The position numbers were made by a program, and so were the translations under genes. 64,000 nt of DNA, from the NCBI GenBank assembly GCA_019753235.1, contig JAIELF010000040.1, positions 1 to 64,000 of the forward strand, in the 5' to 3' direction. Under the pieces are notes generated by a model. The model made no database searches. It worked only from the letters and a program-made list of their open reading frames with translations, and was not told where the DNA came from. Within the stretch, counting starts at the first letter, position 1, and every line of letters starts with the position of its first letter. This document shows, piece after piece, positions 35,281 to 44,179 of the stretch. Origin of the DNA: a bacterium. GTDB taxonomy: Bacteria; Planctomycetota; Planctomycetia; Kolteriales; Kolteriaceae.

Positions 35281-35652
35281 ATGCGAACCATAGCCATCGG
35301 ATTCCTGATCGCGCTTGTCGTAGCTCAGGTCGGCTGCTTGAAGGTTCTCGATCAATACTACACCGCGCCGAAGCATTACTTTCCTGGGACAGCGAAGCTC
35401 AAACAAATGGATAAGAAGGTCGACCAAGCCTATAAGTCGGCCTTACGGACCCTTGAGGTGCAAGAATGGGGCGTGTCGAAGAAGGAAGTTAACGCCGACT
35501 CTGCATTCATCCGCGCCCGAAAAGCCTCTCGCGAATTGGTGATCGACATCAAAGGCGAGGGGAATTCCTCCGCCGTCAGGGCCGAGATCGATCAGGCCGG
35601 CAACGAAGGAGAACTTTGGAACCTTCTCAATGAAATGGACCTGATGCCCTGA
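35281..35652 (+). CDS. Small lipoprotein, DUF3568-like
   Basis: 123 residues from ATG at 35281, with AGGGG upstream. The N-terminus is a lipoprotein signal: IAIGFLIALVVAQVGC, with the lipid-acceptor Cys at residue 19. The mature part is charged with a predicted alpha-helix (LKQMDKKVDQAYKSALRTLE) and a beta-rich end with KASRELVIDIKG, which resembles DUF3568-type periplasmic proteins. Function is unknown. It converges with the carbamoyltransferase gene, leaving 40 bp. Confidence 0.7.
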   Translation: MRTIAIGFLIALVVAQVGCLKVLDQYYTAPKHYFPGTAKLKQMDKKVDQAYKSALRTLEVQEWGVSKKEVNADSAFIRARKASRELVIDIKGEGNSSAVRAEIDQAGNEGELWNLLNEMDLMP

Positions 35653-35692
35653 CGGTCGAATCCCCGCCTCCTGCGTTGCGAAGCCGACTCGG

Positions 35693-37300
35693 TCACTTCT
35701 CAAGAACAAACTCTTCCAGGATCAAAGCATCCATGCCGGTCGTAAAGAACGTTCGCAGCGCTTGGTGCGGCGAGCAGGCCATCGGATCGTTGTAAGCGTT
35801 CAAGCTGGTGTTGAGCGTGATCGGCAAATCGATCTTCTTTTGCAGTTCATGGATCAACTCGGCAAAACGAGGGTTCGTCGATGCATGGACCGACTGCAAC
35901 CGCGCGGTTCCGTCGGCATGAACCACGGCAGGTGCAATCTCCGCAAGATTTCCCTTCGTGCGAAACGTCTGCGTCATGTACGGCGAATCGGTGTAATTGT
36001 CGAAGAACTCGCTGCCTCGCTCATGAAGGATCGCCGGCGCTAGGGGGCGATACTCCTCGCGAAACTTCACCCGCATGTTGATGATATCTTTCATATCCGC
36101 CACTCGCGGATTGGCGAGAATACTTCGGCATCCCAACGCGCGCGGGCCGTACTCGAGCCGGCCTTGAAACCATCCGAGGATCTTTCCCTGTTCAATAATG
36201 CTTGCCGCATCCTCCGCAGCATTCCGCGACACTCGATACCGCGCCCCTGCTCGATCGAGAACCCGTTTGATCTCGGCCGAAGAGAACGAGGGACCCCAAT
36301 ACGCATGTCCCAGCGGCGAAATCTGCTCGCCCTGGGCGATCGCTTCGAGATAGGCCGCCCCGAGAGCCAAACCGGCATCCGAGCAGACCGGTGGCACAAA
36401 GATCTCATCAACTCCATCCATCTCACGAATTTTCTGGTTCATCAAGCAGTTGAGCGCCACGCCGCCCGCAAAACAGACACGCCGATGTCCAGTCTTCGCC
36501 AACCAGTGACGTACCAGTGTCACACAAGCCCGTTCAAGCTGGGCCTGTGCCGAGGCCGCGACATTGAAATGGGTTTCGGTGAAGGGATCGGTCGGAAGTC
36601 GCCGTGGGACGGCCAGCGGAAACTCATCAAAGAGCCCGATAAACTTCGTCGGTTGAGGCCTGCCGGGAACGATCCCTTGAATGAAATCGCTGTGAAAGTG
36701 ATAGCCGTCCGAAGTGACTTCAAGGATCGGATCAAAGTCGTATATCGGTTGGCCGTACGCGGCCATCCCCATGACTTTGTACTCATCGCTGTCCCGCATG
36801 AACCCCAGGTACTGCGTCACCGCGCCGTAAAAAAGTCCCAGCGAGTTCGGGCGACGATACTCGTGGAGCAAGGTCATCTTGCCTTGCGAGCCGCTCCAGA
36901 TCGTCGTGCATTTTCCGTCACCGGAGTTATCCCATGTGACAACCAGGCTCTCTTTGGCTCCCCATCCGTAATAGCTGCTGGCGGCATGGGCCTCGTGGTG
37001 ATCGACGAGCTTGATGTTCGGGGCATGACCGAACTGCGCGACCAAAAATCGCTTCAAAACATCGGCAATTTCAATGTAAGTCGAGCCGGCAAAAACAATC
37101 GTGTCGACATCGGCCATCGTGAGGTTGGCCTCGCGAAGGACGTACGCGATCGCCGAGCGAGGCAAATGCCCGTTCGCAAATTTGATGCCGACGAATCGCT
37201 CCTCCTCGGCGGCCGCGATGAGCTTGCCATCCACCAGCAGGGCGGCCGAGCCATCCTGATTGCCAAACGAGACGCCGCCACTGATGCCAAGAATATTCAT
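35693..37300 (-). CDS. NodU/CmcH-type carbamoyltransferase
   Basis: Carbamoyltransferase of 535 residues from ATG at 37300. The N-terminal YrdC/Kae1-like half carries SGGVSFGNQDGSAALLVDG, FAGSTYIEI, DHHEAHAASSYYG and DNSGDGKC, with the histidines and aspartates that bind metal and form carbamoyladenylate. The C-terminal half has GRLEYGPRALGCRSIL and EYRPLAPAIL, the carbamate-transfer region. Such enzymes add a carbamoyl group from carbamoyl phosphate and ATP to sugars or antibiotic scaffolds (NodU, CmcH, TobZ). No biosynthesis cluster is next to it, so the substrate is unknown; a surface sugar is plausible. It is downstream of TonB on the same strand. Confidence 0.9.
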   Translation of the reverse strand: MNILGISGGVSFGNQDGSAALLVDGKLIAAAEEERFVGIKFANGHLPRSAIAYVLREANLTMADVDTIVFAGSTYIEIADVLKRFLVAQFGHAPNIKLVDHHEAHAASSYYGWGAKESLVVTWDNSGDGKCTTIWSGSQGKMTLLHEYRRPNSLGLFYGAVTQYLGFMRDSDEYKVMGMAAYGQPIYDFDPILEVTSDGYHFHSDFIQGIVPGRPQPTKFIGLFDEFPLAVPRRLPTDPFTETHFNVAASAQAQLERACVTLVRHWLAKTGHRRVCFAGGVALNCLMNQKIREMDGVDEIFVPPVCSDAGLALGAAYLEAIAQGEQISPLGHAYWGPSFSSAEIKRVLDRAGARYRVSRNAAEDAASIIEQGKILGWFQGRLEYGPRALGCRSILANPRVADMKDIINMRVKFREEYRPLAPAILHERGSEFFDNYTDSPYMTQTFRTKGNLAEIAPAVVHADGTARLQSVHASTNPRFAELIHELQKKIDLPITLNTSLNAYNDPMACSPHQALRTFFTTGMDALILEEFVLEK

Positions 37301-37367
37301 GTCACTTGCCTGAGAGATATGCGAATCGAGCACGTGTTATATCAGTTCGCCCCGCGTCGGCGGATGG

Positions 37368-38114
37368 TCAATCCAACATGCTAGAGTGAAGGCGATAACG
37401 GATGGGAAGTATTTCGTCGGATTCGTGCGAGATGCCGTCGCATTGGCTCGGCTCGAATCGGGCTTTTCTCGCAAATTGCAACGCCGCCTCGTCCAAAAGA
37501 GAGTGCCCAGAACTCTGCACGATCTCGGCCATCGACGTCTCTCCCTCGGCCGTCACATGGACCCGCACTATCACGAGACCTTCCCACCGATGCGCGAGGG
37601 CTTCGGCGGGATACACAGGACGGTCCATCGATCGAAGCTTAGCCTGCACCCGAACGCCGGGCCGATGGATGGGGGTCCCAACACGACTTTCGGATGAGAC
37701 CGCCACCGGCGAAAACTCCTCGCCGAGCGGCATGGGCAAAGGCATGGTCATCGACGGCAAAGGGGCTGCCTCGACATGTTCGTCAATCATCGGAGTACGC
37801 AACGGCTGATGAAACTCGCTGACATCAATGACCTCGTGTGCGACATCCGACGATTCGGGCTCGTCGATCGGCTCGCGAGAGAGATCAGGCGTTTTCTCAG
37901 CCAATTGGTCGGGATTGGTCTTCGCTCGCGGAAGAGACTGGTTGGAGGCGAACGATGTGAACGATTCGGACGGAACACTGACGAGCCCGACTTGAACGTA
38001 AAGATCAGCCGACGGCTTCATCGAGCGAAAGAAAAGCATCGGCGCCAGCAATAGAGCCGCGTGAATCGCCAGCGACACCGGCAGATAGGTTAAGGCGGGG
38101 TTCTGTTTCATCAT
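37368..38114 (-). CDS. tonB: TonB-like energy transducer
   Basis: 248 residues from ATG at 38114. A single N-terminal membrane helix (LPVSLAIHAALLLAPMLFF, about residues 11-29) is followed by a Pro/Ser/Glu-rich spacer that would cross the periplasm. The C-terminal TonB domain contains RPVYPAEALAHRWEG, then VIVRVHVTAEGETS, and SSGHSLLDEAALQFARKARFEP, the standard pattern. Its ExbB/ExbD partners are not in the window. It follows the outer-membrane barrel gene by 131 bp on the same strand. That barrel carries a TonB-box-like motif, so the pair may work together. Confidence 0.85.
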   Translation of the reverse strand: MMKQNPALTYLPVSLAIHAALLLAPMLFFRSMKPSADLYVQVGLVSVPSESFTSFASNQSLPRAKTNPDQLAEKTPDLSREPIDEPESSDVAHEVIDVSEFHQPLRTPMIDEHVEAAPLPSMTMPLPMPLGEEFSPVAVSSESRVGTPIHRPGVRVQAKLRSMDRPVYPAEALAHRWEGLVIVRVHVTAEGETSMAEIVQSSGHSLLDEAALQFARKARFEPSQCDGISHESDEILPIRYRLHSSMLD

Positions 38115-38245
38115 CGCTCTACGGACAAGATCGATTGAAGCCCTGTCGTAACCACCAGTGTACATCGACCAGCCAATTGGTGCCGAGCAAAAACCTCCCT
38201 CAGTACTTGGCCAACCTGATTTTCGTTTTGGTGGGCGACGATGCG

Positions 38246-39277
38246 CTAATTACCGATAGTCGATGAAGGCGCGAAGTAGCTAGCGGCGGGCCCGGCGCGG
38301 AAGCCAAACTGGTAACCGAAAATGAAGTAGGCCTGACAGATGGGGGAATCGGCCGTGGTACCGAACAACGCCGTGGCGGTGATGAAGGTTCGATTGGTCG
38401 GTCGAAGTTGCAAACTCGGGCCGATGCGAAAGGTATCGACGGGATCGCCTCGCTCCCCCTTGACGGTGTTTCGTTGCAGCAGCATTTCGATTCCCCCCAT
38501 CAGCTTCCGCTCAATGATGGGGGTGGCAAATGCCGTGCTCCAGCCGAACTCGGTCTCTTTGGCTCCGCCGTCCTCTTGTTCAAGAATCAAGTTCGAAGCG
38601 TAGAAGAGACGCGGGCCAAACTGCTCGGCAAAGAGGAGTTTGATCTCGTAGACGTCCGGAGTCCCTCCGTTCTTCTCGACCCATTCAAAGTAGAGGGTCG
38701 GGTTAAACGGGATCTTTCCCCAGTCCGCCAGCGCGTAGCGTATTTCGTACTGGTTTCCTTGATGCGATCCTTGTTGTCCTCCGTTTGCGTTTTCTTCGAT
38801 TCCCCATCGTTCGTAAATATCGATTTGAATTCGACCGGGCAGACCGACGGCAAGTTCATGAAGAAAACGGAACTCGGGCTTACCCTCTTGGCCCCATGTT
38901 GGCCGAACCCATGTTTCTAACTGCGCGGTTCCCGCTGGGAGGACATAGGTTCTCGAAGTGGCAAAGGGACGTTGTGTTGTCCATGCGGGTTGACCGTAGG
39001 ACCCGACGCGTTGACTGTCGCGCGTAATGACGCCCGACCCCCATGGAATCGAACCCGGGACCGTCATGCCGAACTTCCGTTCGCCCGGCGCTGGGGCGTT
39101 GCTAAAGAATTGCGGCGTGATGGGCTCGGCATCGCTTGCGGGGGCCGGTGCGGATTCTGCCGGTTGGGGGGGCTGACCTTCCACAATAACTTCTGGCAAC
39201 GTACTCGGTGTTGGCTGACCCAGAACGGATGTCGCCAGGACAATCCAGCCAGCAACGACGATGAATCGCCGAGTCAT
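38246..39277 (-). CDS. Outer-membrane beta-barrel protein with a TonB-box-like motif
   Basis: 343 residues from ATG at 39277, with GGAGG about seven bases upstream. A signal peptide is clear (RRFIVVAGWIVLATSVLG, cleavage after about 21). The mature N-terminus contains LPEVIVEGQ, a TonB-box-like pentapeptide context, followed by a Pro/Ala-rich linker. The rest alternates aromatic and polar residues as in a barrel, for example RIQIDIYERWGI, FNPTLYFEWVEK and QAYFIFGYQFGF, which ends in an aromatic-rich last strand. It is too short for a TonB-dependent receptor with a plug and resembles small planctomycete barrels of the transporter type. Function is probably import or sensing. Confidence 0.75.
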   Translation of the reverse strand: MTRRFIVVAGWIVLATSVLGQPTPSTLPEVIVEGQPPQPAESAPAPASDAEPITPQFFSNAPAPGERKFGMTVPGSIPWGSGVITRDSQRVGSYGQPAWTTQRPFATSRTYVLPAGTAQLETWVRPTWGQEGKPEFRFLHELAVGLPGRIQIDIYERWGIEENANGGQQGSHQGNQYEIRYALADWGKIPFNPTLYFEWVEKNGGTPDVYEIKLLFAEQFGPRLFYASNLILEQEDGGAKETEFGWSTAFATPIIERKLMGGIEMLLQRNTVKGERGDPVDTFRIGPSLQLRPTNRTFITATALFGTTADSPICQAYFIFGYQFGFRAGPAASYFAPSSTIGN

Positions 39278-39474
39278 CTTGGACCTCCATCGAAGCGATT
39301 ACGTCCCACCCCGCCCACGGAGAGGAAATCGTCGGATCATCCGGAACGGGTCCAATTTCATTTTTAATGTCATGGGAGATACCGCGCAGCCTGCTCTATC
39401 AATCGACACATCCATTTCAACTTGCCGAAGTAAGTCCCAAGGTCGTGCAAAGTCGCCTGAATATTGAGCGGGCG

Positions 39475-40677
39475 TTAAGGTCGGTAGATCGGCATCGCTC
39501 CCGGAGCGGGCCTTGTCACAAAGAGCGTGGGTTCGATGCCCGTCCGATCCTGATAGCCGAATCGAATTCGTGTCGCGATCTCTTCGGCGCGGCTCGTTTC
39601 GATCAGTGATACGGTACAGCCGCCAAAGCCCCCGCCAGTCATTCGAGAGCCGATCACGCCCCCTGCTGGGCCGATCGTTCGAGCGATGTCGACCAGCACA
39701 TCTAGCTCGTCGCAACTGACCTGAAAATCATCTCGAAGCGAGTCATGGCTGGCATTCATGAGAGCCCCGAGCGTCGCTCCGTCCGACTTGCCAAGCGCCT
39801 GCGCCGCCTGTTGCGTGCGAACGATCTCCCCCACGACGTGCCGAGCTCGACGAAGAAGAACGTTGTCATGCTTGCCAGAAAGTTCGGCAATCTCCTCCAT
39901 CGACACGTCGCGCCAACTCGGCTTATTCAGCAGATGCAACGCTTGATCGCATTGATCCCGTCTCTGGGCATACTCGCCACCCGTGAGGGCATGTTTGACG
40001 TTGCTGTTGCTGACGAGGATGGTCCAATCGGGAAACAGAAAAGGGACTGGCTCGATCGTCTGCGATCGACAATCAAGCAGGAGAAGCTCATTGGATTGGC
40101 CGAACACACTGCTGAATTGATCCATGATTCCACACGGAACTCCGGCAAACAAATGTTCGGCTCGTTGACATAAGAGGGCTTTCTCCACCGGTTCCAGACA
40201 TGTCTGAGTGATCTGTTCCAGCAGCGTCGCCGCGGCGACCTCAAGGGCAGCACTGCTCGAGAGCCCCCCACCCAAAGGGATACTCGAGACAATGCATGCC
40301 TCGATGGAAGGAAGATTCGCTTGCCGGTCTTGATAACCCGCCATGACTCCGGCAACGTACTTCGCCCAGTCGCGAGTGCTTGACGGAACAAGATCCCTGA
40401 GGGGAAATGAGATCTCTGATCGAAGGGGATCACTAAACAATCGGATCAACGGTTCGGACGAATCGCAAATAGGTCGACCAGCGATCACGACGTACCGCTC
40501 GATCGCCAGGGGCAGTACGAAACCATCGTTATAGTCGATGTGTTCGCCAATGAGATTGACCCGTCCGGGAGCCGCCGCGAAATGAGTCGGATCGTGACCG
40601 AACACGGATCGAAACTGACAAGCGGCCTGCTCGGTCAGTTCATCGAGCGACGGGTTTCTTTCGAGCGGCATCGTCAT
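39475..40677 (-). CDS. galK: Galactokinase
   Basis: GHMP kinase of 400 residues, ATP-dependent phosphorylation of galactose at C1, first step of the Leloir pathway in the cytoplasm. The galactokinase signature is GRVNLIGEHIDYNDGFVLP near the N-terminus. The ATP loop is GGGLSSSAALEVA, and GGGFGGCTVSL lies near the C-terminus. Start is ATG at 40677 (MTMPLERN); a TTG at 40683 would add two residues. galT, galE and galM are not nearby. It follows the chorismate-lyase-like gene by 33 bp, so it may be transcribed with the radical SAM gene upstream, a combination with no obvious metabolic link. Confidence 0.95.
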   Translation of the reverse strand: MTMPLERNPSLDELTEQAACQFRSVFGHDPTHFAAAPGRVNLIGEHIDYNDGFVLPLAIERYVVIAGRPICDSSEPLIRLFSDPLRSEISFPLRDLVPSSTRDWAKYVAGVMAGYQDRQANLPSIEACIVSSIPLGGGLSSSAALEVAAATLLEQITQTCLEPVEKALLCQRAEHLFAGVPCGIMDQFSSVFGQSNELLLLDCRSQTIEPVPFLFPDWTILVSNSNVKHALTGGEYAQRRDQCDQALHLLNKPSWRDVSMEEIAELSGKHDNVLLRRARHVVGEIVRTQQAAQALGKSDGATLGALMNASHDSLRDDFQVSCDELDVLVDIARTIGPAGGVIGSRMTGGGFGGCTVSLIETSRAEEIATRIRFGYQDRTGIEPTLFVTRPAPGAMPIYRP

Positions 40678-40710
40678 GGGCAACCGATCGGTCCTTCACT
40701 CGAAAGTGGA

Positions 40711-41253
40711 TCAGGGAGCGACGATCTCGAGCAGATCGACCGCGGGCTTGTCGCTAAAGAAGATAGTAGCCAGTCGGCCGTAAGCCGGTCGATCGGCGGA
40801 CGAATGAAACCGTTTCACCAATGGATCGGTCGGGGCCAGCTTCAAATACGTTCCGCTGTTGACCTCGCGAAGCACGTTGTTTTCAATCAAGAGTCGTCCA
40901 AGAGGAGTTTTCCCTTCGACGATCTTAAGGGCCACCTCGGCCCCGACAAAGGTCAGGTTGATGATCATCAGCCCGGTCATGACAATCTTGCCGTCAGGCG
41001 GAATCGATAGGTCGAGTTTTCGACCGTACATCTCGCCATGCCGATGAACAAGATAAGGATGGACCGCGACCGAAGACGAATAGTATCGGTCCAATGTTTC
41101 GGTCATGTGGCCATGATGCACGAGGAGATCCCGATAAGGAGCCGGGACCGCTTCGGCCGGGATAATTTCCGCGTGCGGCAATTCGGCATCGCCAAAAAAG
41201 GCGAACAAAAGCCGAAGCTCCTTGCTGGGATCCGTGGCTGGGGACATCATCAT
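40711..41253 (-). CDS. Chorismate lyase-like protein (DUF98/Rv2949c type)
   Basis: 180 residues. Three ATG codons occur in a row (41253, 41250, 41247); the third has the best spacing from GGAG. The sequence fits the chorismate pyruvate-lyase fold of the DUF98 group: HMTETLDRYY near residue 50, then YGRKLDLS with the conserved Arg, TGLMIINL, and TPLGRLLIENNVLRE, in the order seen in that family. Members release pyruvate from chorismate to make 4-hydroxybenzoate. It lies 44 bp after a HemN-like radical SAM gene and 33 bp before galK. The product could feed a quinone, an aromatic lipid or a pterin-type cofactor; which one is unknown. Without a search I hold this assignment at moderate certainty. 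Confidence 0.6.
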   Translation of the reverse strand: MMMSPATDPSKELRLLFAFFGDAELPHAEIIPAEAVPAPYRDLLVHHGHMTETLDRYYSSSVAVHPYLVHRHGEMYGRKLDLSIPPDGKIVMTGLMIINLTFVGAEVALKIVEGKTPLGRLLIENNVLREVNSGTYLKLAPTDPLVKRFHSSADRPAYGRLATIFFSDKPAVDLLEIVAP

Positions 41254-41297
41254 CTCCGAAGGTCGGGATACACATCCCTCACTTGGTCGCGACTCGA

Positions 41298-42611
41298 TTA
41301 CGTGTAGCGATCAACGCGGTGTTCTTGTTTGAAGAAGCCGGGCAAAAGCGAATCGACGCGGAGCAAGCCGTCGCGCGTCAACTGGAATTCGTTGGTATTG
41401 ATCTGGGCGAGTCCTCGTTGAACAAGGTCGTTCGTCGCATCGCGAAAATGCTCGAAGACATCGACGCCGAACTTCTCGCGGAAATAGTTGGCGTTCCAGT
41501 GGCCGAGCTTGGTCTGCAAGATGAGTTCGCGGATTAAGCGTTCATCGTTGGGAACGGGATAAGCCCGGTTGATGGGGAGTCGACCCTCGGCAACGGCCGA
41601 CTGGTACGGTTCCAATCCGTCAATGTTCTGATAGTGCACGCCGGAAAGATGGCCGAACGACGCAACCCCCGCGCAGAGCAAATCCGATCCATGCCAAAGG
41701 TTGTCGCGGTAGAGAAAACGGGTGGGCGGGTTGCTCTTTTTTCGCAACGTGTAAGCACTCGATACTTCATAGCCGTGAGAAAGAAACTCATCGTACGCGA
41801 AGTTGAGCCAATCCCGTTTTAGCGACCACGGCGCGACGGTTTCCTGTCCGAGAACGTTCAGCTCTTTTGAGTACCGAGTGTTGAAGGGGAGTTCGAGCTG
41901 ATAAATCGTGACGCTGTCAGGAGCCAGGTCGATCGTCTGTTGGATACATCGTCGCCAATTGTCCCATTTCTCGCCGATCATGCCGGCAATCAGGTCGATG
42001 TTCACCTGCGGAAAGCCGGTCGCGACAATCCATTCCCACGCGCGGAAGATCTCCTTCGACTTGTGGGCTCGACCATTTTCTTCGAGGATGGCGTCGTCAA
42101 AATTTTCGACGCCCAAACTCAGCCTTGTGACGCCGATCTCTTTGATCGCTTCAAGCTTAGGCTGGCTTAATGTGCCGGGCTCGCATTCGAAAGTGACCTC
42201 ATCCGCCTTGTCCCAATGGATGTTTCGGCGAAGCTTCTCGACCAGTCCTAAGAGTTGCCTTTCCGAGAGAAACGAAGGTGTTCCGCCGCCAAAATAGACG
42301 AAGCGAAAATCGCGTCCCTGGACGGCGGGCTGCTGCGAAAGGATCTCGACCTCGCGGGCCAGTGTATCGACATAATCCTGGATCGATTTGGCTTGCACGT
42401 CGGTGTAGACGCGAAAGTAACAAAACTTGCATCGCTTTCGGCAAAACGGAATGTGCAGATAAAGTCCCATCGGCTCGACGCTGGTCGACGGACGAGAGAG
42501 TGCCTCTTGAACAGCCCCAACGTGGTCGGCGCTCCAGACCGAAAAGGGAGGGTAGTTGGCGATGAAGTAGTTGCCTACTTCGGTCTTGTCATGAGAGATG
42601 TCCGTCACCAT
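41298..42611 (-). CDS. HemN/HutW-like radical SAM enzyme
   Basis: Radical S-adenosylmethionine protein of 437 residues from ATG at 42611, with AGGGTGG upstream. The iron-sulfur motif is CRKRCKFCYF (CxxxCxxC) at about residue 58, preceded by LYLHIPF as in HemN-type enzymes. FVYFGGGTPSFLS, TRLSLGVENFDD and NIDLIAGMIGE are the HemN-family order. A C-terminal HemN-like domain follows. It is not the main HemN, since several bases of that substrate site are not recognisable. HemW-type haem chaperones and HutW methyltransferase-like relatives are alternatives. Its partner is the chorismate-lyase-like gene 44 bp downstream. Confidence 0.85.
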   Translation of the reverse strand: MVTDISHDKTEVGNYFIANYPPFSVWSADHVGAVQEALSRPSTSVEPMGLYLHIPFCRKRCKFCYFRVYTDVQAKSIQDYVDTLAREVEILSQQPAVQGRDFRFVYFGGGTPSFLSERQLLGLVEKLRRNIHWDKADEVTFECEPGTLSQPKLEAIKEIGVTRLSLGVENFDDAILEENGRAHKSKEIFRAWEWIVATGFPQVNIDLIAGMIGEKWDNWRRCIQQTIDLAPDSVTIYQLELPFNTRYSKELNVLGQETVAPWSLKRDWLNFAYDEFLSHGYEVSSAYTLRKKSNPPTRFLYRDNLWHGSDLLCAGVASFGHLSGVHYQNIDGLEPYQSAVAEGRLPINRAYPVPNDERLIRELILQTKLGHWNANYFREKFGVDVFEHFRDATNDLVQRGLAQINTNEFQLTRDGLLRVDSLLPGFFKQEHRVDRYT

Positions 42612-42748
42612 GTTGCCACCCTTTTCGTCGCATGGTTTACATGATCATTGGGAAAGTCGCGTCGTCCGTAGAACACTTCGCGCGACCCATCATCCCGGTC
42701 GGTTCGAATTTCGTTCCATTGCGGGTACAAACTGTGTCGGCGATATTC

Positions 42749-43939
42749 TTACGGGGCGGGGGTGCCGGCTGCCGATTTTGGTTCGTCCTTTGATCCAAAG
42801 CAGTAGATCATTCCCTCGGCACTGGCGATGACGAGTTTCCCGCGAGCGATCGCCGGCGAGGAAATAATCGCCCCTTCGACGGCGTATTCCCATTCCTTCT
42901 CGCCGGTTTTCGCGTTGATCGCGTAGAGATTACCATCGTGAGAGCCGATATAGGCTCGCTTTCCCACCACCACGGGGGACGAATCGACCCGGGCTTTCGT
43001 CCGAAAGTTCCATCGCTCTTTGCCCGAGCCCTGCTCCAGCGCATGAACACTCTTATCTCGACCGCCAATAATAATGAGATCCTCATAAACGGCCGGCGAG
43101 GAGTAAAAGGGGAAACTCCGATCGGGTCGGCGATAAGTCCAGACAACCTGACTCTTTTTCCAATCAATGCCGATGACCGATTCGTTCATGGTCCCGAGAA
43201 AGAGTCGGCTGCCGACAACCGCTGGAGTCGAGGCGATATTGCCGCCGATCTCCACGGACGAGTTCTCCTTACCGTCGGCCACATTCAAGAGCCGAATGAT
43301 GCCGTCACATCCTGCCACGGCGACGGCCCCTTCGACCAAGCTCGGCGAACAGTGAACCGGGCCGTCGGTCTCGACCTTCCAGTTCATGCTTCCTGTCGTC
43401 GGATCGAGGCAGTAAAGAAAATTGTCGTACGCTCCGACGAGAAGTTTCCCCTCGACCAGCGTGGGGGAGCAGATGATTTCTGCCTGGGCTTCGAAGGTCC
43501 AGTTGACTTTGCCGGTTTCCCGATCCATCGAACGAACCACGCCAACATCATCACCATAGACGATCGCTCCGCCGGTCACACAAGGGGAAGATTTGACGGG
43601 ATCTTCGTCCGGCGACTGAAACCGCCACTTCTCTTTTCCACTGATGAGATCCAGGCAGTAGCAGCGTCCCATGATGCTGGGAAGGTAGATCGCTTCGTCG
43701 ACAATGGCAGCGGTTGATTCAAAAGAGTCGTCGGTCTTGACGCTCCAGAGGAGTTCGGGCTCGGCAGAAAGAATATCCAACGAGACGCCCGACATTTTCA
43801 GCGAGCCGCGAAAGCTCAACCAGCGGTCGGCAGGCGAGGCATCGTTGGGTAACTCAAACGCGGGGTCGGCCCAAAGAAAGCTTCCGAAAGCCGTTGCCCA
43901 AAGCAGACTCAACATCGATCGAGACCCTCGCCGACTCAT
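42749..43939 (-). CDS. Exported PQQ-type beta-propeller protein (second)
   Basis: About 396 residues from ATG at 43939, the start that gives a proper signal peptide (RSMLSLLWATAFGSFLWADP, with arginines before the core); a TTG at 43987 and an ATG at 43915 are alternatives. The mature protein is a PQQ-like repeat propeller: LWSVKTDD, GKEKWRFQSPD, GKVNWTFEAQ, GSMNWKVETDG, KSQVVWTYRR, GKERWNFRTK and GEKEWEYAVEG mark seven blades. It has no WPQWRGP start, and DRWLSFRG replaces it. Such proteins are often outer-membrane-assembly (BamB-like) or binding proteins. It is followed by the radical SAM gene after 137 bp. Confidence 0.85.
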   Translation of the reverse strand: MSRRGSRSMLSLLWATAFGSFLWADPAFELPNDASPADRWLSFRGSLKMSGVSLDILSAEPELLWSVKTDDSFESTAAIVDEAIYLPSIMGRCYCLDLISGKEKWRFQSPDEDPVKSSPCVTGGAIVYGDDVGVVRSMDRETGKVNWTFEAQAEIICSPTLVEGKLLVGAYDNFLYCLDPTTGSMNWKVETDGPVHCSPSLVEGAVAVAGCDGIIRLLNVADGKENSSVEIGGNIASTPAVVGSRLFLGTMNESVIGIDWKKSQVVWTYRRPDRSFPFYSSPAVYEDLIIIGGRDKSVHALEQGSGKERWNFRTKARVDSSPVVVGKRAYIGSHDGNLYAINAKTGEKEWEYAVEGAIISSPAIARGKLVIASAEGMIYCFGSKDEPKSAAGTPAP

Positions 43940-44179
43940 CCGAGATAGGGATCGCGCGAATCTTGCCGAGACAAGGTTAGCGTCCAAGAAGCACCTGGTG
44001 GTTCCTCTGATAACAGGGAACGCCCCGCGCCAGGTTCTCGATCCCTAGACATTGATTTCGATGCCCGATGTCTGACAAGCGGCCGAGAGCGAGGGAGACT
44101 CCCTATCCGCCTTCCGGACCGGGCCTACTGAATGATGTTCCCAACAACAAAGCCCTCTCAGACGTTCATTTCGCGAACA

